Origin: Flavobacterium sp.
Lineage (GTDB): Bacteria > Bacteroidota > Bacteroidia > Flavobacteriales > Flavobacteriaceae
Length of the DNA stretch: 50,063 bases
Assembly: GCF_025352015.1 (NCBI RefSeq)
Contig: NZ_JANXUG010000109.1
Location: 1 to 50,063 of the forward strand
Direction: 5' to 3'
Under the pieces are notes generated by a model, which saw only the letters and a program-made list of their open reading frames with translations, did no database searches and was not told the origin of the DNA. The position numbers and the translations under genes were made by a program. Below, in pieces: positions 1 through 8,184 of the stretch. Each line of letters opens with the position of its first letter. Within the stretch, counting starts at the first letter, position 1.

Positions 1-2
1 TT

Positions 3-469
3 TTATTTTACAAGGTCAACATCCAATCCAATCCCGATAACATTAGGAAGGTTAGGTAGCACCTTTGAAATTATGCGAAATGACGATTTTATACGTTCCT
101 TTTTCGAGTTTTTTTTTCTTTAATCGGGTATTTCAAATCGAAAATATCGCCACCACACTAGGCAAGTTGTTTCCCCGACGCATCTTTGATAGCCAAATCA
201 ATAGTTACATTTTCTGTTTTTCCATCAAGAATTTCCATAACATATTGTATAAGAACACTCGCAAATTGATAATCGTACACATGGCTGAATTTGAAAGTTA
301 TAGTATAGAATTTTGAATCGTCTTTAATCTCAAATTCATAGGTTTTGGGAGCTGATTTTTAGCAACGGTTATTTTCGGGTATTTTATCAAATTTATGAAA
401 AGTACTCGAGGAATTGCAGGAAATTAAAATAAAATACAACCCAATTAAGAGTAGGGATTTTGCTTTCAT
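3..469 (-). pseudogene. Decayed small lipoprotein gene (two stops, two frameshifts)
   Basis: On the minus strand an ATG at 469 opens a lipoprotein signal peptide ending in ILISC. The reading then meets TAA at 361-359, continues in the same frame through FKFSHVYDYQFASV and IDLAIKDASGKQLA, and meets TAG at 160-158. A further A in the A-run near 110 shifts the frame to LEKGTYKIVISHNF. An extra A near 53 shifts it again to YLPNVIGIGLDVDLVK and a stop at 5-3. Repaired, it would encode about 154 residues. It lies 57 nt downstream of radA on the same strand. The layout (lipobox, beta-rich body, basic KGTYK strand, terminal IGIGLDV) recalls the GldH family of gliding lipoproteins, but I cannot assign it. 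Four lesions in an otherwise clean region suggest real decay rather than sequencing error. Confidence 0.8.
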
Positions 470-526
470 AAAAGTTAGGTTTAATTAAAAACGAATTAAC
501 TTAACTTTTATTGTGTGAAACTTATT

Positions 527-1888
527 TTAGGCAAACAACTGCGCTACAATTTCTTCGATTTTTGAAACCAAAATAATTTTTATTGCCGAATTTTTAATAG
601 CTATTTTATTGTATTTAGATACAAAAATAGTATCAAAACCTAATTTTTCAGCTTCTTGAATACGTTGTTCTACCCTATTTACTGGCCGAATTTCACCAGA
701 AAGACCTACTTCGCCAGCAAAGCAATAGTGTTTTCCAATTGCGATATCTTCGTTAGAAGATAAGATGGCAGCAACAACTGCTAAATCTATTGCCGGATCG
801 TCTACAGAAATTCCGCCAGTAACGTTTAAGAAAACATCTTTTGTTCCTAAACGAAAACCAGCGCGTTTTTCTAACACCGCCAAAATCATGTTCAATCGTT
901 TGGCGTTATAACCCGTCGTACTGCGTTGCGGCGTTCCATATACTGCGGTCGAAACCAAGGCTTGAATTTCTATCATCAAAGGCCGCATACCTTCGAGTGT
1001 CGAAGCAATCGCCGTTCCCGATAATTGTTCCTCTCGGTGCGAAAGCAAAATTTCTGAAGGATTTGAAACTTCACGCAAACCGCTGCCTTGCATTTCATAA
1101 ATTCCTAATTCAGCGGTTGATCCAAAACGATTTTTGAGCGACCGAAGAATTCTATATACGTGATTTCTGTCGCCTTCAAATTGCAAAACAGTATCGACCA
1201 TGTGTTCCAAAATTTTTGGTCCTGCAATTGTGCCGTCTTTTGTAATATGACCAATCAGTAGTACCGGAATATTAGTTTCTTTTGCAAACTTTATTAACTC
1301 GGCTGTAGTTTCTCTTATTTGAGAAATGCTACCTGGTGTTGACTCAATATAGTCGGTATGCAATGTTTGAATCGAATCAATTATAACAATGTCGGGTTCA
1401 GTTTCTGCAATGTGACGAAAAATATTTTGGGTTTTTGTTTCCGTCAAAATGTAACAGTTGTCACTATTTGGGTTGATGCGTTCTGCGCGCATTTTTATTT
1501 GCTTCTGACTTTCTTCGCCCGAAACATAGAGCGTTTTGTATGGCAATTTTAATGAAATTTGTAAAAGCAACGTGCTTTTTCCAATGCCAGGTTCTCCGCC
1601 GAGAAGTATTAAGGAACCTGGAACAATACCGCCACCAAGTACACGATTCAGTTCGCCGTCTGTAGTGTTCATTCGCACTTCTTGCGTAGCATCGATTTCA
1701 TTTATTCGCATCGGTTTTGAAACTCTTTTAGAATCGGTAGTCGAGGTCTTCCAGCTTGCTTTTTCTTCTTTTTGGATAATTTCTTCAGCGATGGTATTCC
1801 ATTCTTTGCAAGAATTGCATTGTCCTTGCCACTTGGCATATTGGGCACCACAATTTTGACAAAAGAAAGTTGTTTTTATTTTTGACAT
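527..1888 (-). CDS. radA: DNA repair protein RadA
   Basis: RadA is a RecA-like ATPase that helps process recombination intermediates in the cytoplasm. At 453 residues it is the usual length. An N-terminal zinc finger has paired cysteines at 10/13 and 24/27. A Walker A loop GGEPGIGKST lies near residue 100, the RadA-specific KNRFGS motif near 250, and a Lon-like C-terminal domain follows. The start is the ATG at 1888, 24 nt after the stop of the upstream esterase-like gene, so the two are probably co-transcribed. The decayed lipoprotein gene follows 57 nt downstream. Nothing is missing from the motifs and the identification is firm. Confidence 0.97.
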   Translation of the reverse strand: MSKIKTTFFCQNCGAQYAKWQGQCNSCKEWNTIAEEIIQKEEKASWKTSTTDSKRVSKPMRINEIDATQEVRMNTTDGELNRVLGGGIVPGSLILLGGEPGIGKSTLLLQISLKLPYKTLYVSGEESQKQIKMRAERINPNSDNCYILTETKTQNIFRHIAETEPDIVIIDSIQTLHTDYIESTPGSISQIRETTAELIKFAKETNIPVLLIGHITKDGTIAGPKILEHMVDTVLQFEGDRNHVYRILRSLKNRFGSTAELGIYEMQGSGLREVSNPSEILLSHREEQLSGTAIASTLEGMRPLMIEIQALVSTAVYGTPQRSTTGYNAKRLNMILAVLEKRAGFRLGTKDVFLNVTGGISVDDPAIDLAVVAAILSSNEDIAIGKHYCFAGEVGLSGEIRPVNRVEQRIQEAEKLGFDTIFVSKYNKIAIKNSAIKIILVSKIEEIVAQLFA

Positions 1889-1912
1889 TTATGCAAAATT
1901 TACGAGCTATTC

Positions 1913-3187
1913 TTATGGTTTTTTAACTGGTTTTGGCGTGTCGGTAGCTGGTGCATCTGTCGGAATTACTTCTGATGGTGGCGAATCGGTTGGAGGTGTC
2001 TCTTCAACTACAGGTTCGTCTTTGCCTTTTTTGCCTTTTTTTGGTAAACTTTTTTTCAAATCATCGGCTCTATCAATCATCATCTCTTTCGTTAAATCTC
2101 CAATTTCTTCTCGTTGAAAAGCACTCATATAAGATTTTACAGCGCGGGCATTATCACCTTTTTTCTCATACATTTGACCCATTTCGTAATCAGCGAGCAT
2201 TGATTTTGGATAATTTTTTTTGGCTAACTGTGCTAATTTATCAAATTCATCGTAAGCTTTGTTTTTTAAGATTGCTGCTTCTATGGCTTTAAAATCATTT
2301 AACCGTATTGGCAATTTTAGCGCATACGATTTATCTATTACATCATATTTTTTTGCTAAATAATCAACATATCCAGAAGTTAAAGTAGCAATTTTTTCAT
2401 TGAATTCGGTAGTTGAAATAGGCTGGTACACCGAGAATATTTGATACAAAGCACTTGGAATAGAATTTAAAACCAACGAATAATGCGATGCTCCTTTAAA
2501 ATCGTCAAACCGATAATTAAGTGTTGGTTTGTTAATTTTTTTAGCTACTTCGTCTAATGCTAGAATTCGGTTGCGCATTTTTTTTACATCACCATCGGCA
2601 GAGGAATGATAGTAAAAAATAGGTTTTTGAATGGCGGTCAATCTATCTGGAATTTGTTCTTCCATACCTGTTGGAAGTTCTGGACTCATAGAGATGTAAG
2701 CATCAAAAATTGGATTGTCTTTGTAGAGATAACAGTTTAAAAAACTGGCTGTCGTATCCAATCCAGCAATCATTTTAAACGGTGCCGTTCTATATTTTTT
2801 TTCAATATAGGGCAACAATTCCATTCCTATAAATTCAAAGAAGCTTTCTCCTTTTTCGGTGGGTAAACCAGTAGTTTTGTCTAAAGCACAATCTGTTTCA
2901 CGTACGTTTTTTTTATTTTGGATAATCCCAACAATAATTACTTCGGGCAAATCGTCCCAATAGTAGCCATAGCTCATGGCACCTTGAAACGGGTCAAAAA
3001 GAAAATCACCATCTAGAAGGATTAAAACAGGATATTTTTGATTCGGATGTTTTTCATACGATGGTGGCAGACCGATGGTTATTTGCCTTTGTTCATTAAG
3101 TTTTTTGGACGAAATCGAGTCGGTTACTTTTTGAGAAAATAGGGCATTGGAACAAACAAAAAATAAAAACAGGATACTTTTTTTCAT
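1913..3187 (-). CDS. Secreted esterase-fold protein lacking the serine nucleophile
   Basis: This resembles the esterase D / enterochelin esterase alpha/beta-hydrolase family. Starting at the ATG at 3187 gives 424 residues that open directly with a signal peptide (MKKSILFLFFVCSNALFSQ). Upstream in-frame starts would bury that peptide. LPPSY and a strand followed by LLDGD (near 56-60) are family hallmarks. At the nucleophile elbow, where active members have G-x-S-x-G, this protein reads GLDTT (142-146), so the serine is aspartate. A histidine in GASHYSLV remains. The C-terminal third looks like TPR helices and ends in an acidic, proline-rich tail. It lies between the flippase-like gene and radA. 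The hydrolase fold is likely; catalytic activity is doubtful and its role is unknown. Confidence 0.85.
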   Translation of the reverse strand: MKKSILFLFFVCSNALFSQKVTDSISSKKLNEQRQITIGLPPSYEKHPNQKYPVLILLDGDFLFDPFQGAMSYGYYWDDLPEVIIVGIIQNKKNVRETDCALDKTTGLPTEKGESFFEFIGMELLPYIEKKYRTAPFKMIAGLDTTASFLNCYLYKDNPIFDAYISMSPELPTGMEEQIPDRLTAIQKPIFYYHSSADGDVKKMRNRILALDEVAKKINKPTLNYRFDDFKGASHYSLVLNSIPSALYQIFSVYQPISTTEFNEKIATLTSGYVDYLAKKYDVIDKSYALKLPIRLNDFKAIEAAILKNKAYDEFDKLAQLAKKNYPKSMLADYEMGQMYEKKGDNARAVKSYMSAFQREEIGDLTKEMMIDRADDLKKSLPKKGKKGKDEPVVEETPPTDSPPSEVIPTDAPATDTPKPVKKP

Positions 3188-3245
3188 AACTGTTAGCATT
3201 GGATTAAATGGCACTTTTATTAAATTGACTAGCAATATAACGAAA

Positions 3246-4211
3246 TTATTTATTCCTGTTTAAAAGTGGAAGCAAAACATAGGAAATCAATCCGAGTAGT
3301 ATTGCCAAAATGGTTTGTGAAGTCCATACAAGCCATCCAAAAGCAGTTCCAACGTCTTTGGTAATTCCGTAAAGCGAAAAAATTAAGGCAATAGAAAAAG
3401 GATAAGCTCCAAGTCCACCATTAGAAAAACCTACGGCAAGACTGCCAAAAATAAATCCCATAATGACAATGTCAAAACTAATTTTGGTGGTTTCTGGCAA
3501 GGCAAAAACAGACACGTAAAACATTACAAAATATGAAAACCAAATGAAAAAAGAATGAAAAATATAATTCCATTTATCCTTCATTTTATATACGGTTGTG
3601 ATACCTTCAATTAAGCCAGACATTTTTTGTTTTAGTTTTAAAATTATTTTCCATTCGGCATAAATCCAAATTAAAACAAAAACGAAAAACATAATTAAAC
3701 CTACCAGAGCCGCCATAGACAATGCTTGTAACGATACGTTTTGACTTAAAAGAAATTGATATATTTTATCAAATTGGGAAACAAATCCAATAATTACGAA
3801 TAAAAAAAAGATGAGCAAATCAACTATTCTCTCTGCTACAATGGTTCCGAATGCTTTATCGAAAGGAACATTTTCGTATTTTTTTAGCAATGCAGCACGC
3901 GAAATTTCTCCCGAACGAGGAACGGTTAAATTCACTAAATAGGAAACGCAAACGGTAAAGAAATTATTGTAAAATTTGGTTTGATAACCCAAATGATTTA
4001 AGGCAAATTTCCACCTGTAAGCACGGGACCAATAGCCAAGGCAAGCAATTACTAAAGACAATAATATGTAATAGTAATTTGCTTTTTCGAAACTAATTTT
4101 AATTTTTATTATTTCCTCTGATGACAAGGTGTTAAACTGATAATATATAATTCCTATTCCTATTAAAAAAGGAACAAAAATTGTCAGCCATTTGACTACA
4201 TGTTTTTTCAA
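3246..4211 (-). CDS. UPF0104 / LPG-synthase-TM family membrane protein
   Basis: This is a 321-residue integral membrane protein with about eight hydrophobic segments. It matches the lysylphosphatidylglycerol synthetase transmembrane (UPF0104, flippase-like) family. Support comes from YWSRAYRWKFAL near residue 62, VPRSGEISRAALL near 97, an ERIVDLL segment, and the Gly-rich FSNGGLGAYPF near 260. Members are thought to move or handle lipids at the inner membrane, but the substrate here is unknown. It begins 6 nt after panD ends and lies 58 nt before the esterase-like gene, so it belongs to the panC-panD transcript. No soluble aminoacyl-transferase domain is attached, so it is not a full MprF. 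Confidence 0.88.
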   Translation of the reverse strand: MKKHVVKWLTIFVPFLIGIGIIYYQFNTLSSEEIIKIKISFEKANYYYILLSLVIACLGYWSRAYRWKFALNHLGYQTKFYNNFFTVCVSYLVNLTVPRSGEISRAALLKKYENVPFDKAFGTIVAERIVDLLIFFLFVIIGFVSQFDKIYQFLLSQNVSLQALSMAALVGLIMFFVFVLIWIYAEWKIILKLKQKMSGLIEGITTVYKMKDKWNYIFHSFFIWFSYFVMFYVSVFALPETTKISFDIVIMGFIFGSLAVGFSNGGLGAYPFSIALIFSLYGITKDVGTAFGWLVWTSQTILAILLGLISYVLLPLLNRNK

Positions 4212-4217
4212 GATAGT

Positions 4218-4568
4218 TTAGGTGAGTGAATTAGTGTTTTCGTTGGGAAAAATCAACCAAGGTTTAAAGTTTTTTGCCTCTTCAAAATCCATCAAAGCAT
4301 AGGACATGATAATAATTATATCTCCTTTGTGTACTTTTCTGGCTGCAGGTCCATTGAGCGTAATCTCGCCCGAGTTTTTATTCCCTTTGATGGCATAAGT
4401 GTCAAATCGTTCGCCATTATTAACGTTCACCACAGCTACTTTTTCGCCCTCTATAAGATTTGCTGCTTGCATTAAGGCTTCGTCAATGGTTATGCTTCCT
4501 ATATAATTTAGGTCGGCACCTGTTACTTTTACACGATGAATTTTTGATTTTATAACTTCAATTTGCAT
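4218..4568 (-). CDS. panD: Aspartate 1-decarboxylase PanD
   Basis: PanD converts L-aspartate to beta-alanine for pantothenate and coenzyme A synthesis. The proenzyme cleaves itself to create a pyruvoyl cofactor. The cleavage site is visible as Gly24-Ser25 in YIGSITID, and the length of 116 residues is typical. Further conserved parts are the N-terminal KSKIHR, the tyrosine in RFDTYAI and [16 protein letters not shown]. It starts 14 nt after panC ends, so beta-alanine production and its use by PanC are encoded together. The identification is secure. Confidence 0.97.
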   Translation of the reverse strand: MQIEVIKSKIHRVKVTGADLNYIGSITIDEALMQAANLIEGEKVAVVNVNNGERFDTYAIKGNKNSGEITLNGPAARKVHKGDIIIIMSYALMDFEEAKNFKPWLIFPNENTNSLT

Positions 4569-4582
4569 TGGGTAAAAGTAAA

Positions 4583-5431
4583 TTAATTAAATGAAATCGT
4601 ATCTATCAATCTGATATTGTTGACAAAAACTGCAATGAATGCGCGGTATTTTTTTGTTTTATTTTTTCGGACACAAGGCAACAGGGAAGATTCATCAGCA
4701 ATTTGAAAGTATTCTAAATCAAAGTTTTTTTTGTTTTCAAATGTTTTTATAACAAATTTCGTTATCCTATTACTTGACCTAGTCTTGAAAAGATTTTTGG
4801 ACTGCAATAAGGTTTTGAAAATAATGGCAGCTTCATTTCTCTCGTTTTTGGTTAGTCTTTCGTTACGCGAACTCATGGCTAATCCGTTTTGCTCCCTGAA
4901 TATTGGGCAACTAATAATATTCACACTTAAATTGGTTATTTGCACCATCTTTTTAATGATTTGCAATTGCTGAAAATCTTTTTCGCCAAAATAAGCATTG
5001 GTAGGCTGGACAATTTCAAAGAGTCTTTTTACAATTGTTCCAACTCCCTCAAAATGACCAGGTCGGAACTTGCCTTCCATCTGGTTTTCTAATCCATCAA
5101 AATCAAAGTGCTGTGCCATTGTTTTCCCTTCATAAATGTCATTAACACTCGGTGCAAATACAATAATTTTTTCTGAAATTGTTTTAATTTTTTCGAGATC
5201 TTGTTCTAGTGTTCTAGGATATTTCGCTAAATCTTCGGGGTTATTAAATTGTGTTGGATTTACAAAAATACTAACCACAACAAGCGTATTATGTTGCAAT
5301 GCTTCTAATAATAAAGAAAGATGTCCCAGATGAAGTGCTCCCATTGTGGGTACCAAACCAATTGTAGTAGTAGCATTCGAAACAAAATTCAAATGAGATA
5401 CTAATTCATTTTGGGTGTTAAAAATGAGCAT
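4583..5431 (-). CDS. panC: Pantothenate synthetase PanC
   Basis: PanC joins pantoate and beta-alanine using ATP. The protein of 282 residues has the nucleotidyl-transferase HIGH-type motif in [10 protein letters not shown], then [18 protein letters not shown], the [10 protein letters not shown] region, and AMSSRN where the family's second ATP-binding loop lies. I chose the ATG at 5431. It is preceded by a good -7 element on the minus strand (5453-5460), whereas a longer reading from 5482 would start upstream of that promoter. It is the first gene of the minus-strand run panC, panD, UPF0104, esterase-like, radA. Confidence 0.96.
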   Translation of the reverse strand: MLIFNTQNELVSHLNFVSNATTTIGLVPTMGALHLGHLSLLLEALQHNTLVVVSIFVNPTQFNNPEDLAKYPRTLEQDLEKIKTISEKIIVFAPSVNDIYEGKTMAQHFDFDGLENQMEGKFRPGHFEGVGTIVKRLFEIVQPTNAYFGEKDFQQLQIIKKMVQITNLSVNIISCPIFREQNGLAMSSRNERLTKNERNEAAIIFKTLLQSKNLFKTRSSNRITKFVIKTFENKKNFDLEYFQIADESSLLPCVRKNKTKKYRAFIAVFVNNIRLIDTISFN

Positions 5432-5452
5432 TGGCTTTCGATAAATGAGTTG

Positions 5453-5460
5453 CAAACATA
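5453..5460 (-). promoter_or_regulatory. Candidate promoter (-7 element) for panC operon
   Basis: Read on the minus strand this is TATGTTTG, a full match to the Bacteroidetes -7 consensus TAnnTTTG. Transcription would begin about 7 nt further on and leave a leader of roughly 15 nt before the panC ATG at 5431. No clear -33 TTTG was found. Confidence 0.5.
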
Positions 5461-5491
5461 CCATTTTCATAAATAACTGCATAAATTTTTG

Positions 5492-5499
5492 TACTTTTG
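5492..5499 (+). promoter_or_regulatory. Candidate promoter (-7 element) for glycogen-synthase-like gene
   Basis: TACTTTTG matches TAnnTTTG fully and lies 38 nt before the ATG at 5538. It is divergent to the panC promoter about 35 nt away, so the 106-nt gap appears to be a two-way promoter region. Confidence 0.5.
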
Positions 5500-5537
5500 C
5501 CTGTTTTTTAGTGCCAATAAGTAAAGTAAAATAGATT

Positions 5538-6344
5538 ATGGAAGATAAGAGGATATTATATGTATCATCTGAAGTGGTGCCGTATTTGGCTGAAAATGAG
5601 GTTTCTTTGATGTCTTATGATGTTCCAAAAATGATTAATGATCAAGGCGGACAAATAAGAATTTTTATGCCAAGATATGGAAATATCAATGAGAGAAGGC
5701 ATCAGTTGCATGAAGTTATCCGATTATCGGGAATGAATTTGGTAGTAAATGATTTGGATATGCCTTTAATAATTAAAGTGGCATCAATCCCGAAAGAAAG
5801 AATTCAGGTTTATTTTATTGACAATGATGAGTATTTTAAAAGAAAAGCCACTTTTAGCGACGAAGAAGGTGTGCTTTTTGCAGATAACGATGAACGAGCT
5901 ATTTTCTTTGCTAAAGGAGTTGTAGAAACCGTAAAAAAATTGAATTGGGTTCCTGATATCATACATGTTCATGGCTGGATGGCCAGTTTGTTGCCTATTT
6001 ATATGAAACATTATTACAAGGACGAAGCATTATTTTCGCAGACTAAAATTTTGACTTCAGTTTACGGACAGTCATTTGAAGGCAGTTTAGATCTTGAAAT
6101 GATCAACAAAATAAAATTTGACGGTGTCCCTCAAGAGGCTATTGAGGAATTAGAATTACCTAACTATGAAAACCTTATAAAAGCTGCTGTTAAACATTCA
6201 GATGGTGTTATTATTGCTTCTGAAAATGTATCGCCAAGTTTAACAAAATTTATAGAATCTTCAGGAAAACCTTTTTTACCTTTCGCCGCTAAAGAAAAAT
6301 TCTCCGAAACATATACCAACTTTTATAGAAATATGCTTTCCTAA
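5538..6344 (+). CDS. Orphan N-terminal glycogen/starch synthase-like domain protein
   Basis: The 268 residues resemble only the N-terminal Rossmann domain of GT5 glycogen/starch synthase, normally about 470-500 residues in all. Recognisable pieces are [12 protein letters not shown] at the start, [12 protein letters not shown] near 40, and [14 protein letters not shown] near 140, which matches the family's catalytic-domain histidine region. Where active enzymes carry the ADP-glucose-binding K-x-G-G-L after SEVxP, this protein has AENEV, and the whole C-terminal GT-B domain is absent. The gene is complete, with no frameshift at its end. It begins a run with the DUF4270 lipoprotein (14-nt gap) and glmS. 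It is probably not an active glycogen synthase; a binding or regulatory role is possible but not shown. Confidence 0.85.
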   Translation: MEDKRILYVSSEVVPYLAENEVSLMSYDVPKMINDQGGQIRIFMPRYGNINERRHQLHEVIRLSGMNLVVNDLDMPLIIKVASIPKERIQVYFIDNDEYFKRKATFSDEEGVLFADNDERAIFFAKGVVETVKKLNWVPDIIHVHGWMASLLPIYMKHYYKDEALFSQTKILTSVYGQSFEGSLDLEMINKIKFDGVPQEAIEELELPNYENLIKAAVKHSDGVIIASENVSPSLTKFIESSGKPFLPFAAKEKFSETYTNFYRNMLS

Positions 6345-6358
6345 AAACAATTATTTTT

Positions 6359-8173
6359 ATGTTTAAAAAATCAGTATCACAATACATTTTATTTGGATTA
6401 GTTGCTATTCTTTTTGCATCATGCGATAAAGATTTTAATGAATTAGGAACCAATATTGTGGGCGATGACCACTTTGGTTTTGAAAAATATACTGACGCTA
6501 CAGTCAAAGCGTACAATCAAAAACTGAACGAAATAGCATCCAATAATTTGCCCATCAATGCGCTTGGTTTTTATACTAATCCAGCTTTTGGCACCACGCA
6601 AGCAAATTTTGTAACGCAGCTCGAAATGGCGTCAACAAATCCCGTGTTTAACAATGGTTCTGTAGTTTCTGATCATCCAAATGGAGTGACGGCTATTGAT
6701 AGCGTGATTATAGAAATTCCCTATTTTAAGACATTAAAAACAGTTAACGCGGATCAAACTAATACTTATAGATTAGATTCTATTTTTGGGGTTAATGAGT
6801 CTAAGTTTAAATTAAGTATTTACCAATCTAATTATTTTTTAAGAGATTTAGATCCTAATCAATCGTTGGTGGAGCAACAACTTTATTATACTGGTCAAAA
6901 TCAAGATGATGTTATTGATAACAATAAAATTTCGGTTTTATTAAATGATGCGTCACTTGTTGACGACCCATTACTTGGCTTACAAAACGCCGATGGTCAC
7001 GAAAACACCAATTTTTATTTTGACAAAAGAGAGCACCGTACAAAAACTTTAAATGATGATGGTGTAACCCCTATTTACAGTAGAAGTATTCCCTCTATGC
7101 GATTACACTTAAACAAAACCATTTTTACTAATCTAATATTGAACGCGCCAAGCGGAAGTTTAGCAGATAATGTTACTTTCAAAAATTATTTTAGAGGATT
7201 ATATTTTAAAGTTGAAAATGGGCTGACCAATAACATGGCTCTGATTAATTTTAAAGGAGGTAAAATAACACTGTATTATAATGAAGATAAAGTAACTCCC
7301 GATAATTTGACTACAACAACTGTTAACGAATATAAAGTTGAAAGAGTTTACAAAACGTTTGTGCTAAATCTTAATGGAAACAGTATCAGTTTATTAAAGA
7401 ATTCTAATGAAAGTCCTGATTATTTATCTGCAGCCAGCAGCACGCAGGAAGCGTCTCAACTTTATTTAAAAGGTGGCGAAGGATCGATGGCAATTATAGA
7501 TTTATTTGGTTCAACAGATACCAAAGGATATGTTCTTAACACAGCTTATAATTCTAACTTACCTATTAGTTCAGCTAACCCCAAGTATACCCTCACCGGA
7601 CCAAACGGAATTTCCGATGAAATTGATGACATTAAATATAACGGCTGGCTTATCAATGAAGCTAATCTAACTTTTAATATAAACAAGCCAACTTTATCTG
7701 ATACTAAAACGGTAGAACCAAATCGAATTTATCTTTATGATTTAACCCATAAAAAAGCAATCGTCGATTACAGCTATGATATTACCAGCAATGGCACTTA
7801 TCCAAAATTAAATAAATATATTTTTGGCGGAATTCTTTTAAATGATGACAATACCATTGTTAAGCAAATAAAAGATAATAACGGTATGATAGCTAATAAA
7901 GGATCTAAATATAAAATCAGAATTACGAATTATGTTAGAAATTTAATTAAAAATGATTCTATCAACGTAAGACTCGGTTTATCGGTATCAGAAAATATAA
8001 ATATTGTTGGTCTTTCAAAATTAAAAACAGCTAATAGCAATGCTACAGTTGCGCCAACTATGTCGGTTTTAAGTCCTTTAGGAACTATTTTATACGGGAC
8101 AGGACCAACAACTCCTACTTTACCCGAAGACAAAAAATTAAAACTTGAAATTTATTACACAAAACCTAATTAA
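6359..8173 (+). CDS. DUF4270 family lipoprotein
   Basis: This is a 604-residue exported lipoprotein. The signal peptide ends in a lipobox LFASC with the lipidated cysteine at 22, followed by DKDFNELG, which is characteristic of DUF4270 proteins of Bacteroidetes. The rest is polar and beta-rich with many Asn, Thr and Ser. Recognisable stretches include [13 protein letters not shown] near 110 and the closing [11 protein letters not shown]. Its function is unknown. It is probably anchored in a membrane facing the periplasm or outside. It follows the glycogen-synthase-like gene by 14 nt and precedes glmS by 11 nt, so all three are probably one transcript. A link to polysaccharide or envelope work is only suggested by these neighbours. 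Confidence 0.88.
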   Translation: MFKKSVSQYILFGLVAILFASCDKDFNELGTNIVGDDHFGFEKYTDATVKAYNQKLNEIASNNLPINALGFYTNPAFGTTQANFVTQLEMASTNPVFNNGSVVSDHPNGVTAIDSVIIEIPYFKTLKTVNADQTNTYRLDSIFGVNESKFKLSIYQSNYFLRDLDPNQSLVEQQLYYTGQNQDDVIDNNKISVLLNDASLVDDPLLGLQNADGHENTNFYFDKREHRTKTLNDDGVTPIYSRSIPSMRLHLNKTIFTNLILNAPSGSLADNVTFKNYFRGLYFKVENGLTNNMALINFKGGKITLYYNEDKVTPDNLTTTTVNEYKVERVYKTFVLNLNGNSISLLKNSNESPDYLSAASSTQEASQLYLKGGEGSMAIIDLFGSTDTKGYVLNTAYNSNLPISSANPKYTLTGPNGISDEIDDIKYNGWLINEANLTFNINKPTLSDTKTVEPNRIYLYDLTHKKAIVDYSYDITSNGTYPKLNKYIFGGILLNDDNTIVKQIKDNNGMIANKGSKYKIRITNYVRNLIKNDSINVRLGLSVSENINIVGLSKLKTANSNATVAPTMSVLSPLGTILYGTGPTTPTLPEDKKLKLEIYYTKPN

Positions 8174-8184
8174 TATCTAAAATT

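Noticed and set aside
65..316. Plus-strand 83-codon frame at the window start
   Set aside because: It is antisense to the decayed lipoprotein gene, which explains the sequence far better.
3..469. Calling the broken lipoprotein gldH and concluding that gliding is lost
   Set aside because: The order of motifs is similar, but the sequence lacks enough of the GldH signature that I remember. The name and the physiological claim are not supported.
8174..8184. glmS ribozyme/riboswitch before glmS
   Set aside because: Only 11 nt separate it from the upstream coding region; no ribozyme can fit.
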